A DNA stretch of 37,001 nucleotides, from contig CADDYU010000026.1 of assembly GCA_902810705.1 (NCBI GenBank), forward strand, positions 1 through 37,001, written 5' to 3'. Made by a program: the position numbers and the translations under genes. The DNA is from Methylococcaceae bacterium (GTDB lineage: Bacteria; Pseudomonadota; Gammaproteobacteria; Methylococcales; Methylococcaceae). This document shows positions 25,346 to 33,778 of the stretch, in pieces. Below the pieces are notes generated by a model. The model did no database searches. It was not told the origin of the DNA and saw only the letters and a list, made by a program, of their open reading frames with translations. The stretch's first letter is position 1; every line of letters starts with the position of its first letter.

Positions 25346-25361
25346 TTTCACTAAAGTGAAA
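25346..25361. promoter_or_regulatory. 16-bp perfect palindrome, candidate operator
   Basis: TTTCACTAAAGTGAAA is two 7-bp arms (TTTCACT/AGTGAAA) around AA. It lies 103 bases upstream of the 25243 start, in an AT-rich patch. Its size and symmetry fit a dimeric repressor site controlling the phage-type pair. The repressor is not in the window. Confidence 0.5.
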
Positions 25362-25430
25362 GGCTTATCGCTGTAGAGCGAAGGAGGGCGGTTCGGTGAA
25401 AGCCACCATTGGCAGAGTTGAAAGCAAGGT

Positions 25431-25515
25431 AATGACGATGTGCGTTGAGTTTTACGAAAGACCGTATGATATAAACAGTTTTTCGCGCCTAAAGTTCCCA
25501 CTTTTAATCGTCATT
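25431..25515. repeat. 9-bp inverted repeat in the 540-bp intergenic region
   Basis: AATGACGAT (25431-25439) and ATCGTCATT (25507-25515) are perfect complements 67 bases apart. They lie between the 16-bp palindrome and the DnaA-box-like cluster. Such spacing could allow looping or simply be chance. Confidence 0.4.
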
Positions 25516-25584
25516 GCGCAGAAATTCTCGACCGAGTTTAAGGCTGCCTGAGTCTTCTCCGAAAGCTCGGCGGGGGGCTTTGAG

Positions 25585-25617
25585 TTTTCCACAGAACATG
25601 TGGATAGTTGTGGGGAA
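25585..25617. promoter_or_regulatory. Cluster of DnaA-box-like sites
   Basis: Within 33 bases, TTTTCCACA (25585-25593) and TGTGGATAG (25599-25607) each match the DnaA-box consensus at eight of nine positions, in inverted order five bases apart. TGTGGGGAA (25609-25617) matches at seven. Clustering is more suggestive than any single site. No dnaA, dnaN or rep gene is near, so a DnaA-regulated promoter, titration site or remnant of a mobile replication origin are all possible. Confidence 0.5.
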
Positions 25618-25783
25618 AACCTTGGGTTAACGGCTCCAAAGACCCGCCCGACGGGGGTGGAGACGGTTCGGCTAAAAATTGATCGATGGATATCTCGCCT
25701 GGCCGGCGGCCCAAGGCAGCCTGGGGGATAGGGCATCCTAGAAGGGATCAGGCGCTTTTAAACAATAACGATCCGGAACCCTC

Positions 25784-27013
25784 GTGAAGAGAAACACCCT
25801 CACCTACGCCATCCTGGCCGCCATGCTGCTGGGGATCGTCGCGGGCGAAGCCGTGCGCCGGCTTTATCCCGATCCGGCCGATATCCAGGCCTTCGCCGGC
25901 AACATCTCGCTGCTGAGCGATGTCTTCATGCGGCTCATCAAGAGCATCATCGCGCCCCTCGTCTTTTCCAGCCTGGTGGTGGGTATCGCCAAGCTGGGCG
26001 ATCTGAAGGCCATCGGCCGGCTGGGCGGGAAGACCCTGTTCTACTTCCTGGCGGCCAGCCTGACCTCGCTGACCCTGGGGCTGATCCTGGTCAATCTGTT
26101 CCAGCCGGGTCTGCACATGCACCTGCCTCTGCCGGCGGAGAGCGCCCATCCGGATCTCGCCAAAAATCATTTCGACCTGAAATCCTTTCTTCACCACGTG
26201 GTTCCGCAGAACCTGATCGAGGCCATGGGCCAGAACGAGATCCTGCAAATCGTGGTGTTCTCGATGTTTTTCGGCGTGGCCGCCGCCACCACCGGCGATC
26301 GGGGCGAGCCCCTCATCGCCGCCCTGGACGGGGTCGGGCACGTGATGCTCAGGGTCACAAGCTACGTCATGCTGCTCGCGCCGCTCGCCGTGTTCGGCGC
26401 CGCCGCCGGCGTGATCGCGCAGAAGGGCTTGGGCGTGCTCGCCACGTACGGCCTTTTGATCGGCGAGTTTTATCTGGCCCTGTTGATGTTATGGGGATTG
26501 TTGGTCCTGTTCGGATTTCTCGTGATGGGCCGACGGACGGGAACCCTGCTGTCCCGATTGCGCGGCCCATTCCTCCTGGCCTTCAGCACCGCCAGCAGCG
26601 AGGCGGCTTTCCCGCAGACCCTGCAGGAACTGGAGCGGTTCGGCTGCCCCAACCGCATCGCCAGTTTCGTGCTGCCCTTGGGCTACAGCTTCAACCTGGA
26701 CGGCTCGATGATGTACATGACCTTCGCCGCCCTGTTCATCGCCCAAGCCTACGGCATCCCGCTCGCTCTCGAGGCGCAGATCACCATGCTCCTGACGCTG
26801 ATGCTCACCAGCAAGGGCATCGCCGGCGTGCCGCGCGCCTCGCTGGTGGTGATCGCCGGCGCCCTGTCCCTGTTCGACATTCCGGAGGCCGGCTTGCTGC
26901 TCCTCCTGCCCATCGACCACTTCCTGGATATGGGGCGCTCCGCCACCAATGTGCTCGGCAACGCGGTGGCGACGGCGGTAATGTCGAAATGGGAGGGGCA
27001 GTTGCGGCATTGA
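25784..27013 (+). CDS. Dicarboxylate/amino-acid:cation symporter (DAACS family)
   Basis: A 409-residue inner-membrane transporter of the GltP/DctA/EAAT fold. Eight transmembrane helices and two re-entrant loops can be traced. The serine-rich hairpin 1 region reads STASSEAAFP, the helix 7 motif is SFNLDGSMMY (usually NMDGT) and helix 8 carries DHFLDMGRSATNVLGNAVA, where the Asp, Arg and Asn normally contact substrate and sodium. Substrate is probably glutamate, aspartate or a C4-dicarboxylate; substitution of Arg-Thr-x-x-Asn by Arg-Ser-Ala-Thr-Asn leaves the choice open. The start is the GTG at 25784 with a weak GGAA upstream. It is convergent with mnmA, 19 bases apart. Confidence 0.9.
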   Translation: MKRNTLTYAILAAMLLGIVAGEAVRRLYPDPADIQAFAGNISLLSDVFMRLIKSIIAPLVFSSLVVGIAKLGDLKAIGRLGGKTLFYFLAASLTSLTLGLILVNLFQPGLHMHLPLPAESAHPDLAKNHFDLKSFLHHVVPQNLIEAMGQNEILQIVVFSMFFGVAAATTGDRGEPLIAALDGVGHVMLRVTSYVMLLAPLAVFGAAAGVIAQKGLGVLATYGLLIGEFYLALLMLWGLLVLFGFLVMGRRTGTLLSRLRGPFLLAFSTASSEAAFPQTLQELERFGCPNRIASFVLPLGYSFNLDGSMMYMTFAALFIAQAYGIPLALEAQITMLLTLMLTSKGIAGVPRASLVVIAGALSLFDIPEAGLLLLLPIDHFLDMGRSATNVLGNAVATAVMSKWEGQLRH

Positions 27014-27032
27014 ATTCGCCCAGGCCAGTGGG

Positions 27033-28145
27033 TCATACCGCCAGGGCGCGGGCTCCGGAAAGGCTTGCTGCCGTCTCGATCACTCCGCCGCCCAGGCATT
27101 CCTCGTCCCGATAAAAGACCACCGATTGCCCCGGCGTCACGGCGCGTTGAGGCTGGTCGAAGATGACACGGCAGCGGCCATGATCCAGAGGCTCGACCCG
27201 GCAGCCCTGATCCGGCTGGCGGTAGCGGGTCTTGGCGGCGCAGCGCAAAGGCGCTTGCAGGGGCAGGCCGCCGCACCAATCCAGGGTGCCGGCTTCCAGC
27301 ACCTCGCTGTACAGCCAAGGATGGTCGTGGCCTTGGCCGACAACGAGGACGTTGCGCTCCAGATCTTTGCGCAGCACATACCAGGCGTCCTGATCCGCGC
27401 CCTTGATGCCGCCGACCCCGAAGCCGCGGCGCTGGCCCAGGGTGTAATACATGAGTCCTTCGTGGCGGCCGACGACCTCGCCCTCGGGCGTTTGGATGTC
27501 GCCGGGCCGGGCCGGCAGGTAGCGCTGGAGGAATTCCTTGAAGCGGCGTTCGCCGATGAAGCAGATGCCGGTGCTGTCGCGCTTACGGGCGTTCTCGAAA
27601 CCCGCTTTCGCGGCGATGCGGCGCACCTCGGACTTTTGTAGATGGCCGATGGGGAACAGCGTGCGCGACAGTTGCGCCTGACCTAGGGTGTAGATGAAAT
27701 AGCTCTGGTCCTTATTGGTGTCCAAGCCCCTGAGCAGTCGATAGTGCCCTTCCCGCCGATCGAGGCGGGCGTAATGGCCGGTGGCGATGAGCCCGGCGCC
27801 AAGGTCGCTGGCGTAATCCAGGAATGCCTTGAACTTGATTTCCTTGTTGCAGAGGATATCCGGATTCGGGGTGCGTCCGGCGGAATACTCGCTCAGGAAC
27901 ACCTCGAACACATGGTCCCAGTATTCGGCGGCGAAATTGACGGTCTTCAGCGGAATGCCCAAGCGGTCGCAGACATGTTGCGCATCGGCCAAATCTTCCA
28001 GGGCGGTGCAGTATTCGGTGCCATCGTCCTCCTCCCAGTTCTTCATGAACAGCCCCGTGACCTCGTAACCCTGCTCCAACAGGAGCAGCGCGGCCACGGA
28101 CGAATCGACCCCGCCGGACATGCCGACGGCCACTTTCCGGGCCAT
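27033..28145 (-). CDS. mnmA: tRNA-specific 2-thiouridylase MnmA
   Basis: A 370-residue cytoplasmic enzyme that places sulfur on uridine 34 of Lys, Glu and Gln tRNAs. The ATP-binding PP-loop SGGVDSS is at residues 10-16. The catalytic cysteines are Cys99 ([12 protein letters not shown]) and Cys195 ([10 protein letters not shown]), which form the persulfide/disulfide pair, and the tRNA-binding GHYARL block lies between them. The C-terminal third is the usual beta-barrel domain. Length is standard. The ATG lies four bases after the nudJ stop, so the two are co-transcribed, as in Escherichia coli. Sulfur presumably comes through IscS and TusBCD-E, encoded elsewhere. Confidence 0.96.
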   Translation of the reverse strand: MARKVAVGMSGGVDSSVAALLLLEQGYEVTGLFMKNWEEDDGTEYCTALEDLADAQHVCDRLGIPLKTVNFAAEYWDHVFEVFLSEYSAGRTPNPDILCNKEIKFKAFLDYASDLGAGLIATGHYARLDRREGHYRLLRGLDTNKDQSYFIYTLGQAQLSRTLFPIGHLQKSEVRRIAAKAGFENARKRDSTGICFIGERRFKEFLQRYLPARPGDIQTPEGEVVGRHEGLMYYTLGQRRGFGVGGIKGADQDAWYVLRKDLERNVLVVGQGHDHPWLYSEVLEAGTLDWCGGLPLQAPLRCAAKTRYRQPDQGCRVEPLDHGRCRVIFDQPQRAVTPGQSVVFYRDEECLGGGVIETAASLSGARALAV

Positions 28146-28149
28146 GGCT

Positions 28150-28626
28150 TCAGACCCGCAAGGATTTGAGAACGGACAAGGGATGGCGCTCGCCGGCGAG
28201 ATAATCCTCGAGGCAGCGCATCACCAGGGGACTGCGGTGCGATGCTTTCCGAGCCGCCAATTCCTCGGGCGCCAGCCAAAAAGCCCGCTGAATGCCTTCG
28301 TCCAGGGGCGATGCGGGGTCGTGCCGCTCCGGCCGGCCGGCGATGGCGATACGAAGATAATTGGCCGCGTTATCGGGACGGTTCCACAGATATAGGCCCA
28401 CGAGCCATTCCGGCCGGATGCGCCAGCCGGTTTCTTCGAAGGTTTCCCTGACCACCGCCTCGAGAAGGGTCTCCCCGCCTTCCACGTGTCCGGCCGGTTG
28501 ATTGATGACGAGTTCGCCTCCGATGGCCAGTTCTTCGACAAACAGGAAGCGCCCACCACGCTCGACGATGGCGGCGACCGTGACCCGAGGCCGGCCGGCT
28601 TGGTTCAGCATTTCGGATTGGTACAT
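28150..28626 (-). CDS. nudJ: NUDIX hydrolase, NudJ-like phosphatase
   Basis: A 158-residue NUDIX hydrolase. The complete Nudix box [20 protein letters not shown] followed by TG lies at about residues 46-68, with all metal-binding glutamates present. The flanking [20 protein letters not shown] and LNQAGRP start match E. coli NudJ, which removes phosphate from HMP-PP and from nucleoside di- and triphosphates. Its position right before mnmA also matches E. coli. The start is uncertain: ATG 28626 or ATG 28611, neither with a strong ribosome site; homologues begin close to the RPRVTV stretch. Confidence 0.9.
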   Translation of the reverse strand: MYQSEMLNQAGRPRVTVAAIVERGGRFLFVEELAIGGELVINQPAGHVEGGETLLEAVVRETFEETGWRIRPEWLVGLYLWNRPDNAANYLRIAIAGRPERHDPASPLDEGIQRAFWLAPEELAARKASHRSPLVMRCLEDYLAGERHPLSVLKSLRV

Positions 28627-28759
28627 GAAGTTTTAACTGCCAGAACATGTCCGGCGTATAAAGCTTGTGTTAAAAAACTTGCCAGCCTCGGGTGATGGGG
28701 AATCGCGCGGCCGTTTAGGAGAGAGGCTTCCGCGGCGCCTTTGTGTTTGGAGTCCCCCA

Positions 28760-29298
28760 TGCCGTTCAACCTGGACCATCTGGGATTTTCGGTAGTATTT
28801 TCAGGATATTTGATCATCATCGCAATCGGCTAAGGCGTGGCGATGATTCAAATCCTGTTCACCCTTGGCATGACGGATGGCAAATTCGGCTTGTCCACCG
28901 AAGACATCGGTATAGCGTTATTATGGCAATCGCTCCGGTTCGGTGCTCGAAAAGAGTTGAACGGCTCCATGGAAATGAACGCTTCCACCGAGGAACGCTT
29001 CAAGCTCATTCAATGGGTTCGCGGCGGTGGCGAACCAGCGCTCATTGAACACGGCATCAAACCCATTCTCGAGCAATACTGCATCCTGTGCCATCATGCT
29101 GAGGCGGTGGGGATCCCCGATTTCACCCCATTCAGGAACATTAAGAGGCTTGCGCAGTCGGATCAAGGCGCCACGGTTTCCTCTCTAGCGCCGCGGGTAC
29201 GGCATATTCATTGGTTCGACACCGACTTTATTTTAATGTTTGTAGGCCCCATATTTAGCTTGACCTCGGGTTCCCGGATCGGCGCAATGCGGCTTTAA
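28760..29298 (+). pseudogene. Broken membrane-anchored cytochrome c-like gene
   Basis: An ATG at 28760 with GGAG five to six bases upstream gives MPFNLDHLGFSVVFSGYLII, IAIG and then TAA, where relatives continue with Tyr. The same frame goes on with GVAMIQILFTLGMTDGKFGL and STEDIGIA. Around 28917-28960 an extra T and a lost base hide a YYGNRSGSVLEK-like stretch in another frame before returning to ELNGSMEMNASTEERFKLI. A heme c motif, CILCH, follows near 29086-29100, then HIHWFDTDFILMFVGPIFSL, the start of a membrane helix, before the frame ends early. The layout resembles membrane proteins with a single heme c domain that I recall from proteobacteria. Premature stop, compensating frameshifts and a short end indicate a pseudogene. 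Confidence 0.65.
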
Positions 29299-29300
29299 AG

Positions 29301-29444
29301 CTAAAGGGCGTGAGGAGCAAAAGCCGAGAGAAGAATTTCGCTCCATTTCTCGGCTTCCTGAATTTGGCTAACCGCCTCTTCTTGCGAGCCTTTAAGACAA
29401 CGAACTTTGGCGGTGCTATAGTAGGAGCCGCATTTAATTCTCAT
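29301..29444 (-). CDS. Possible 47-residue small protein divergent from clpS
   Basis: A short frame from ATG 29444 reads [20 protein letters not shown] and continues to a helix-like [20 protein letters not shown] before ending APHAL. Composition and codon choice look protein-like and the sequence has two cysteines, but no strong ribosome site precedes the ATG and I know no family. It lies on the strand opposite to clpS, and the clpS promoter region would overlap its 5' end. Confidence 0.4.
   Translation of the reverse strand: MRIKCGSYYSTAKVRCLKGSQEEAVSQIQEAEKWSEILLSAFAPHAL
29394..29422 (+). promoter_or_regulatory. Candidate clpS-clpA promoter
   Basis: AAGACA (29394-29399) and TATAGT (29417-29422) are separated by 17 bases. 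This matches sigma-70 spacing with four of six and five of six consensus positions. The clpS ATG follows about 48 bases after the -10 hexamer. Confidence 0.45.
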
Positions 29445-29469
29445 AGATCTGTGGGCAACGGTAGAAGTT

Positions 29470-29790
29470 ATGGCACAACATCCCGATCGCAAGCTCAACG
29501 ATGATCTTGCTATCCAGGAAGCCGAGCCAAAGCTGAAACGGCCCCCGCTTTACAAGGTCATTTTGTTGAACGACGACTTCACCCCAATGGACTTCGTGGT
29601 CGAAGTCCTGAAGACCTTCTTCGGCATGAGCGAGGAAAAGGCCACCCAGGTGATGCTTCACGTCCACACGCGAGGGATTGGCGTTTGTGGCGTATTCTCG
29701 AAGGATGTGGCGGAAACCAAGGTCCGTTTTGTTAACGACTACGCCCGGCAGCATCAACATCCCCTGCTGTGCACCATGGAGGAGGCCTGA
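29470..29790 (+). CDS. clpS: ATP-dependent Clp protease adaptor ClpS
   Basis: A 106-residue N-recognin. After a flexible 25-residue tail the ClpS core reads [20 protein letters not shown], with the Asn-Asp-Asp binding the substrate alpha-amino group, then [20 protein letters not shown], whose His completes the hydrophobic pocket, and a final [20 protein letters not shown] strand. It hands proteins bearing N-terminal Leu, Phe, Tyr or Trp to ClpA. The gene is 16 bases upstream of clpA and shares its transcript. The Aat and Bpt transferases that create such N-termini are encoded just beyond clpA. Confidence 0.96.
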   Translation: MAQHPDRKLNDDLAIQEAEPKLKRPPLYKVILLNDDFTPMDFVVEVLKTFFGMSEEKATQVMLHVHTRGIGVCGVFSKDVAETKVRFVNDYARQHQHPLLCTMEEA

Positions 29791-29806
29791 TCGGCCTTAT
29801 TTTCAT

Positions 29807-32074
29807 ATGTTAAGCAAAGAACTCGAATACTCGTTAAATCTTGCGTTCCGTTCGGCCTACGAAAAAAGGCACGAATTCATCACCGTGGAACATCTTCTGC
29901 TAGCGATGCTCGACAACACCATTGCGGTGGAGGTGCTGCGCGCTTGTGGCGCCAACGTCGACCAACTGCGCAAGGATTTGATCGATTTTCTGGAGGAAAC
30001 CACTCCCCTGATTCCTCCCGGGGTGAAGCGGGAAACCCAACCGACGCTGGGTTTTCAGCGGGTGTTGCAGCGGGCGGCGTTCCACGTGCAGTCCTCCGGC
30101 AAAAAAGAGGTCACCGGGGCCAACATCCTGGTCGCCATTTTCAGCGAGCAGGATTCCCAAGCCGTGTATCTGCTCAACAAGCAGGACGTGACCCGTCTGG
30201 ACGTGGTCAATTTCATTTCCCACGGCATTTCGAAGGTCCGCGAGGACGCGGAGCCAGCGTCCAAGTCCTCGCCCTCCGAAGGCGACGAGGGGGACGCCGC
30301 CGGCGCTAATCCCTTGGAAAAGTTCGCCAGTAATCTCAACGAGCTGGCTCGCCGCGGCAAGATCGACCCCTTGATCGGCCGCAAGGATGAGATCGAGCGG
30401 ACCATCCAGGTTCTATGTCGCCGCCGGAAGAACAATCCCCTGCTGGTCGGCGAGGCGGGAGTGGGCAAGACGGCCATCGCCGAGGGACTGGCTAAGAAAA
30501 TCGTCGATGCCGACGTACCTGAAGTCTTGGCCGGCAGTACGATCTACGCGCTCGACTTGGGTGCCCTGGTCGCCGGCACCAAGTATCGGGGCGATTTCGA
30601 GAAGCGCCTCAAATCTTTGCTGGCGCAGCTCAAGAAGGAGCCCAGCGCGATCCTGTTCATCGATGAAATTCATACCATTATCGGCGCGGGATCGGCGTCC
30701 GGCGGAGTGATGGATGCCTCGAATCTCATCAAGCCGGTGTTGGCGTCCGGCGATCTGCGCTGCATAGGTTCGACCACTTATCAAGAATATCGGGGCATCT
30801 TCGAGAAGGATCGGGCGTTGGCGCGCCGCTTCCAAAAGATCGATGTCCACGAGCCCACGGTGGACGAGACCTATCAAATCCTCAAAGGATTGAAGTCCCG
30901 GTTCGAGAAACACCACGAGGTCAAGTATTCCCTGGCGGCTCTGCGCACGGCGGCCGAACTCTCGGACCGCTATATCACCGATCGCCATTTGCCCGACAAG
31001 GCCATCGACGTGATCGACGAGGCCGGCGCCTGCCAGCGCTTGCAGCCTTTGTCGCGCCGCAAGAAGCTGATCGGCACTCTGGAGATCGAGGATATTGTCT
31101 CCAAGATCGCGCGCATTCCTCCGAAAACCGTATCCACCAACGACAAGGACAAGCTGCGGGATCTGGAAAAGAATTTGAAGATGCTGGTGTTCGGCCAGGA
31201 CGAGCCCATCGTCGCCTTGGCCTCCGCGATCAAGTTGTCGCGGGCGGGCCTCAGGGAAACGCAGAAGCCTATCGGCTGCTTTCTGTTCGCAGGTCCCACC
31301 GGAGTCGGCAAGACCGAGGTCACGCGGCAGCTCGCCAAAGTGCTTGGCGTGGAACTCATCCGCTTCGACATGTCCGAATACATGGAACGGCATACCGTAT
31401 CGCGCCTGATCGGGGCGCCGCCCGGCTATGTCGGTTTCGATCAGGGAGGGCTTTTGACCGAGCAGATCAACAAGCATCCCCACGCGGTCTTGTTGCTGGA
31501 CGAGATCGAGAAAGCCCATCCCGACGTATTCAATCTCCTGCTGCAAGTCATGGACCACGGCACGCTGACGGACAATAACGGGCGCAAGGCCGATTTCCGC
31601 AATATCGTCCTGATCATGACGACCAACGCGGGCGCGGCCGAGGGCGGCCGACCTTCCATTGGTTTCACGGCACAGGACCATGCCACCGACAGCATGAAGG
31701 TCATCGAGCGGACCTTCTCGCCCGAATTCAGGAATCGGCTGGATGCGGTCATTCAGTTCAAGCCGCTCAGCATCGAAGTCATCGGGCAGGTCGTTGATAA
31801 ATTCCTGTTCGAACTGGAATCGCAGCTGGCGGAAAAGCGGGTGTCGGTCATTCTGGAGCCCGAGGCACGCGAATGGCTGGCCGAACACGGCTTCGACCCC
31901 AAGATGGGCGCGCGGCCGATGAGTCGGGTGATTCAGGAAAACATCAAAAAGCCTTTAGCCGAGGAGATCTTGTTCGGCAAGCTCGCCGAGGGCGGAATCG
32001 TGAGGATAGGGGTGGAAGAGGGCGAACTTTCGTTCGATATTGAAAGCGTAAGCGAAGCCTCCGAGCCGGCTTAG
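29807..32074 (+). CDS. clpA: ATP-dependent Clp protease ATPase subunit ClpA
   Basis: A 755-residue AAA+ unfoldase with two ATPase modules. The N domain (about 1-145) starts MLSKELEYSLNLAFRSAYEK. Module 1 has Walker A GEAGVGKT (215-222) and Walker B FIDEIH (284-289). Module 2 has Walker A GPTGVGKT (496-503) and Walker B LLLDEIEK (562-569). No long middle coiled coil as in ClpB is present, which fixes the identity as ClpA. It unfolds substrates, including those delivered by ClpS, into ClpP, which is not encoded here. The ATG at 29807 gives the standard length; a longer in-frame reading into clpS is not supported. It is convergent with infA, eight bases apart. Confidence 0.97.
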   Translation: MLSKELEYSLNLAFRSAYEKRHEFITVEHLLLAMLDNTIAVEVLRACGANVDQLRKDLIDFLEETTPLIPPGVKRETQPTLGFQRVLQRAAFHVQSSGKKEVTGANILVAIFSEQDSQAVYLLNKQDVTRLDVVNFISHGISKVREDAEPASKSSPSEGDEGDAAGANPLEKFASNLNELARRGKIDPLIGRKDEIERTIQVLCRRRKNNPLLVGEAGVGKTAIAEGLAKKIVDADVPEVLAGSTIYALDLGALVAGTKYRGDFEKRLKSLLAQLKKEPSAILFIDEIHTIIGAGSASGGVMDASNLIKPVLASGDLRCIGSTTYQEYRGIFEKDRALARRFQKIDVHEPTVDETYQILKGLKSRFEKHHEVKYSLAALRTAAELSDRYITDRHLPDKAIDVIDEAGACQRLQPLSRRKKLIGTLEIEDIVSKIARIPPKTVSTNDKDKLRDLEKNLKMLVFGQDEPIVALASAIKLSRAGLRETQKPIGCFLFAGPTGVGKTEVTRQLAKVLGVELIRFDMSEYMERHTVSRLIGAPPGYVGFDQGGLLTEQINKHPHAVLLLDEIEKAHPDVFNLLLQVMDHGTLTDNNGRKADFRNIVLIMTTNAGAAEGGRPSIGFTAQDHATDSMKVIERTFSPEFRNRLDAVIQFKPLSIEVIGQVVDKFLFELESQLAEKRVSVILEPEAREWLAEHGFDPKMGARPMSRVIQENIKKPLAEEILFGKLAEGGIVRIGVEEGELSFDIESVSEASEPA

Positions 32075-32082
32075 GCTTACGT

Positions 32083-32301
32083 TTATCGTTGGCGGAAGGT
32101 GATGCGCCCCTTGGAGAGATCGTAGGGCGTCATCTCGACCTTGACCCGGTCGCCGGTGAGAATTCGAATATAGTGTTTGCGCATTTTTCCGGAGATATGC
32201 GCAGTGATGACATGTCCATTATCCAGTTGGACGCGGAAGGTCGTATTGGGCAAAGTTTCAATCACTTTGCCCTCCATTTCGATGTGATCCTCTTTCGACA
32301 T
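32083..32301 (-). CDS. infA: Translation initiation factor IF-1
   Basis: A 72-residue OB-fold protein. [20 protein letters not shown], the [20 protein letters not shown] strand region and the basic end KGRITFRQR are those of bacterial IF-1, which binds the 30S A site. Length is standard. GAGAGG lies four to nine bases upstream of ATG 32301, preferred over a further in-frame ATG at 32355. It is the last gene of the leftward run, 56 bases after bpt, and converges on clpA. The same order (clpS-clpA, infA, bpt, aat) is familiar in other gammaproteobacteria. Confidence 0.97.
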   Translation of the reverse strand: MSKEDHIEMEGKVIETLPNTTFRVQLDNGHVITAHISGKMRKHYIRILTGDRVKVEMTPYDLSKGRITFRQR

Positions 32302-32357
32302 AAACCTCTCTCGATGAGTGTCTGAGCTGGACTGGCAAAGCGCGCATAATAACACAT

Positions 32358-33077
32358 TCAGGTTGGCACGTTGTCGCCTTTATCCAGCCTTACCCAACGA
32401 GATCCGATCCGCGCCTGTAGCGGCCGAAAAGTGCCTTTATAGGCCATTTTACGGCAACCGGAAATCCAAAATCCCAGATATACCCAGGGCAATTCCCGTC
32501 TCCGGGCTTCACCGATCTGCCATAACACGGCAAACGTCCCAAGGCTTCGAGGCTTTTTATCCGGATCGTAGAAGGTATAAACGGCCGAGAGACCCTCGTC
32601 CAAATGATCGACCACGGCGACGGCAAGCAGATCACCGTCCTCCAGAAACTCGTAAAAGCCCGTATCGCCCCCGCCGCTGTTCAAAAATCGAATGTAATCT
32701 TCGGGTGAAGATTCGGCCATGCGTCCGTCGGCATGCCGCGAGCGCAGATAGCGCAGGTAAAGCCGATAGTGACGTGCTTCGAAAATGGCGGGCTTGAGGA
32801 CCACGGTGAGATCCGAGTTGGTTTTCATGACGCGGCGTTGTGCGCGGTTCGGCTTGAACTCATTCACTGGCAGGCGCACTGGAATGCAGGCCGAACATTC
32901 CGGGCAGGAAGGCCGATAAACCAAGTCGCCGCTCCGCCGGAATCCATTCGCGATCAATTGGGTATAAAGAGGTTTATCGAGCGTAACGCCGGGAGCGGCA
33001 TATACCATGCGAGCCCGATTTCCGGAGAGATAGTCGCAGGCATGCTCATAACCTAGGTAAAGAGGTATGGATTTCAT
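32358..33077 (-). CDS. bpt: Aspartate/glutamate leucyltransferase
   Basis: A 239-residue aminoacyl-tRNA-protein transferase of the Ate1/Bpt family. The N-terminal half holds the cysteine motif CPECSAC and [18 protein letters not shown], and the C-terminal GNAT-like half contains [18 protein letters not shown] and [18 protein letters not shown]. Bacterial Bpt moves Leu from Leu-tRNA to proteins beginning with Asp or Glu, whereas eukaryotic Ate1 uses Arg; the bacterial length and context favour Leu. It overlaps aat by four bases (ATGA), so the two transferases are translated together. Confidence 0.95.
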   Translation of the reverse strand: MKSIPLYLGYEHACDYLSGNRARMVYAAPGVTLDKPLYTQLIANGFRRSGDLVYRPSCPECSACIPVRLPVNEFKPNRAQRRVMKTNSDLTVVLKPAIFEARHYRLYLRYLRSRHADGRMAESSPEDYIRFLNSGGGDTGFYEFLEDGDLLAVAVVDHLDEGLSAVYTFYDPDKKPRSLGTFAVLWQIGEARRRELPWVYLGFWISGCRKMAYKGTFRPLQARIGSRWVRLDKGDNVPT

Positions 33078-33778
33078 CGTGGGAAATCAGAAATCTTCCA
33101 GGCCCGCTCGGAAGCGGCCTGGCCGCAATAGGTTTTCAGAAGCTCGATGAAAGCCTTTCGGGGAATTTCTTCCGCCCCGAGGCTGGCCAGATGTTCAGTG
33201 TAAACCTGGCAATCGATCAAGCCGTAATTCCACCGGGAAAAGCAGGCGCAGCCATAGGCAAGTGCGGCTTTCGAGGCATCGGTCACGCGATGAAACATGG
33301 ATTCTCCGAAGAAAACCCTGCCCAACGCCACGCCATAAAGTCCTCCCACCAGATCGCCGTCCTGCCAAGCCTCGAAGGAGTGGGCGAGACCTTGGCCATA
33401 GAGGGCCATATAGGCCCGTTTCATTTCCGGAGTGATCCAGGTTCCAGCGGAACCGGGCCGGGGTTCCGCGCAGGCATTCAGAACGGTTTCGAAAGCGGCA
33501 TCGAAGCTGAACTGGAATTCGCCACGCTTGAGCCGCTTTCCGAGGCTGCGGGAAATCTTGATCCGATCCGGCCATAACACCAGCCGGGGATCGGGCGACC
33601 ACCACAGAATGGGTTCGTTATCGCCGAACCAGGGAAAGATGCCGTTCCGATAGGCGTTTTGCAGCCGCCGGGGAGACAGGCAGCCGCCTACGGCCAGAAG
33701 ACCGTTCGGTTCCCGGAGCGCCTTCTCAACGTCGGGGAACGGTTGATTTCTGTCGAAGGGATTCAATACGGTAAGCAT
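33074..33778 (-). CDS. aat: Leucyl/phenylalanyl-tRNA-protein transferase
   Basis: A 234-residue L/F transferase. The family blocks NGLLAVGGCLSPRRLQNAYR, NGIFPWF, ILWWSPDPRLVL, GTWITPEMKRAYMAL, GGLYGVALGRVFFGESMF and LIDCQVYTEHLASLGAEEI are all present. It attaches Leu or Phe to proteins with N-terminal Lys or Arg, making them ClpS substrates. Its ATG overlaps the stop of the acyltransferase-like gene by one base (TAATG) and its own end overlaps bpt by four bases, indicating a tight operon. Confidence 0.96.
   Translation of the reverse strand: MLTVLNPFDRNQPFPDVEKALREPNGLLAVGGCLSPRRLQNAYRNGIFPWFGDNEPILWWSPDPRLVLWPDRIKISRSLGKRLKRGEFQFSFDAAFETVLNACAEPRPGSAGTWITPEMKRAYMALYGQGLAHSFEAWQDGDLVGGLYGVALGRVFFGESMFHRVTDASKAALAYGCACFSRWNYGLIDCQVYTEHLASLGAEEIPRKAFIELLKTYCGQAASERAWKISDFPR

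Noticed and set aside
25452..25736. 94-codon leftward frame in the intergenic region
   Set aside because: No ribosome site or recognisable family, and it runs through the DnaA-box-like cluster; regulatory DNA is the better reading.
29678..29806. Upstream extension of clpA into clpS
   Set aside because: The extra residues match no ClpA N-terminus, and ATG 29807 gives the standard start MLSKELEYSL.
30413..31888. Long open frame antisense to clpA (491 codons)
   Set aside because: It lies fully opposite the conserved ClpA gene, has no family resemblance and is a by-product of GC-rich codon use. The same applies to long antisense frames at 7699-8943, 1907-2833 and 35563-36675.
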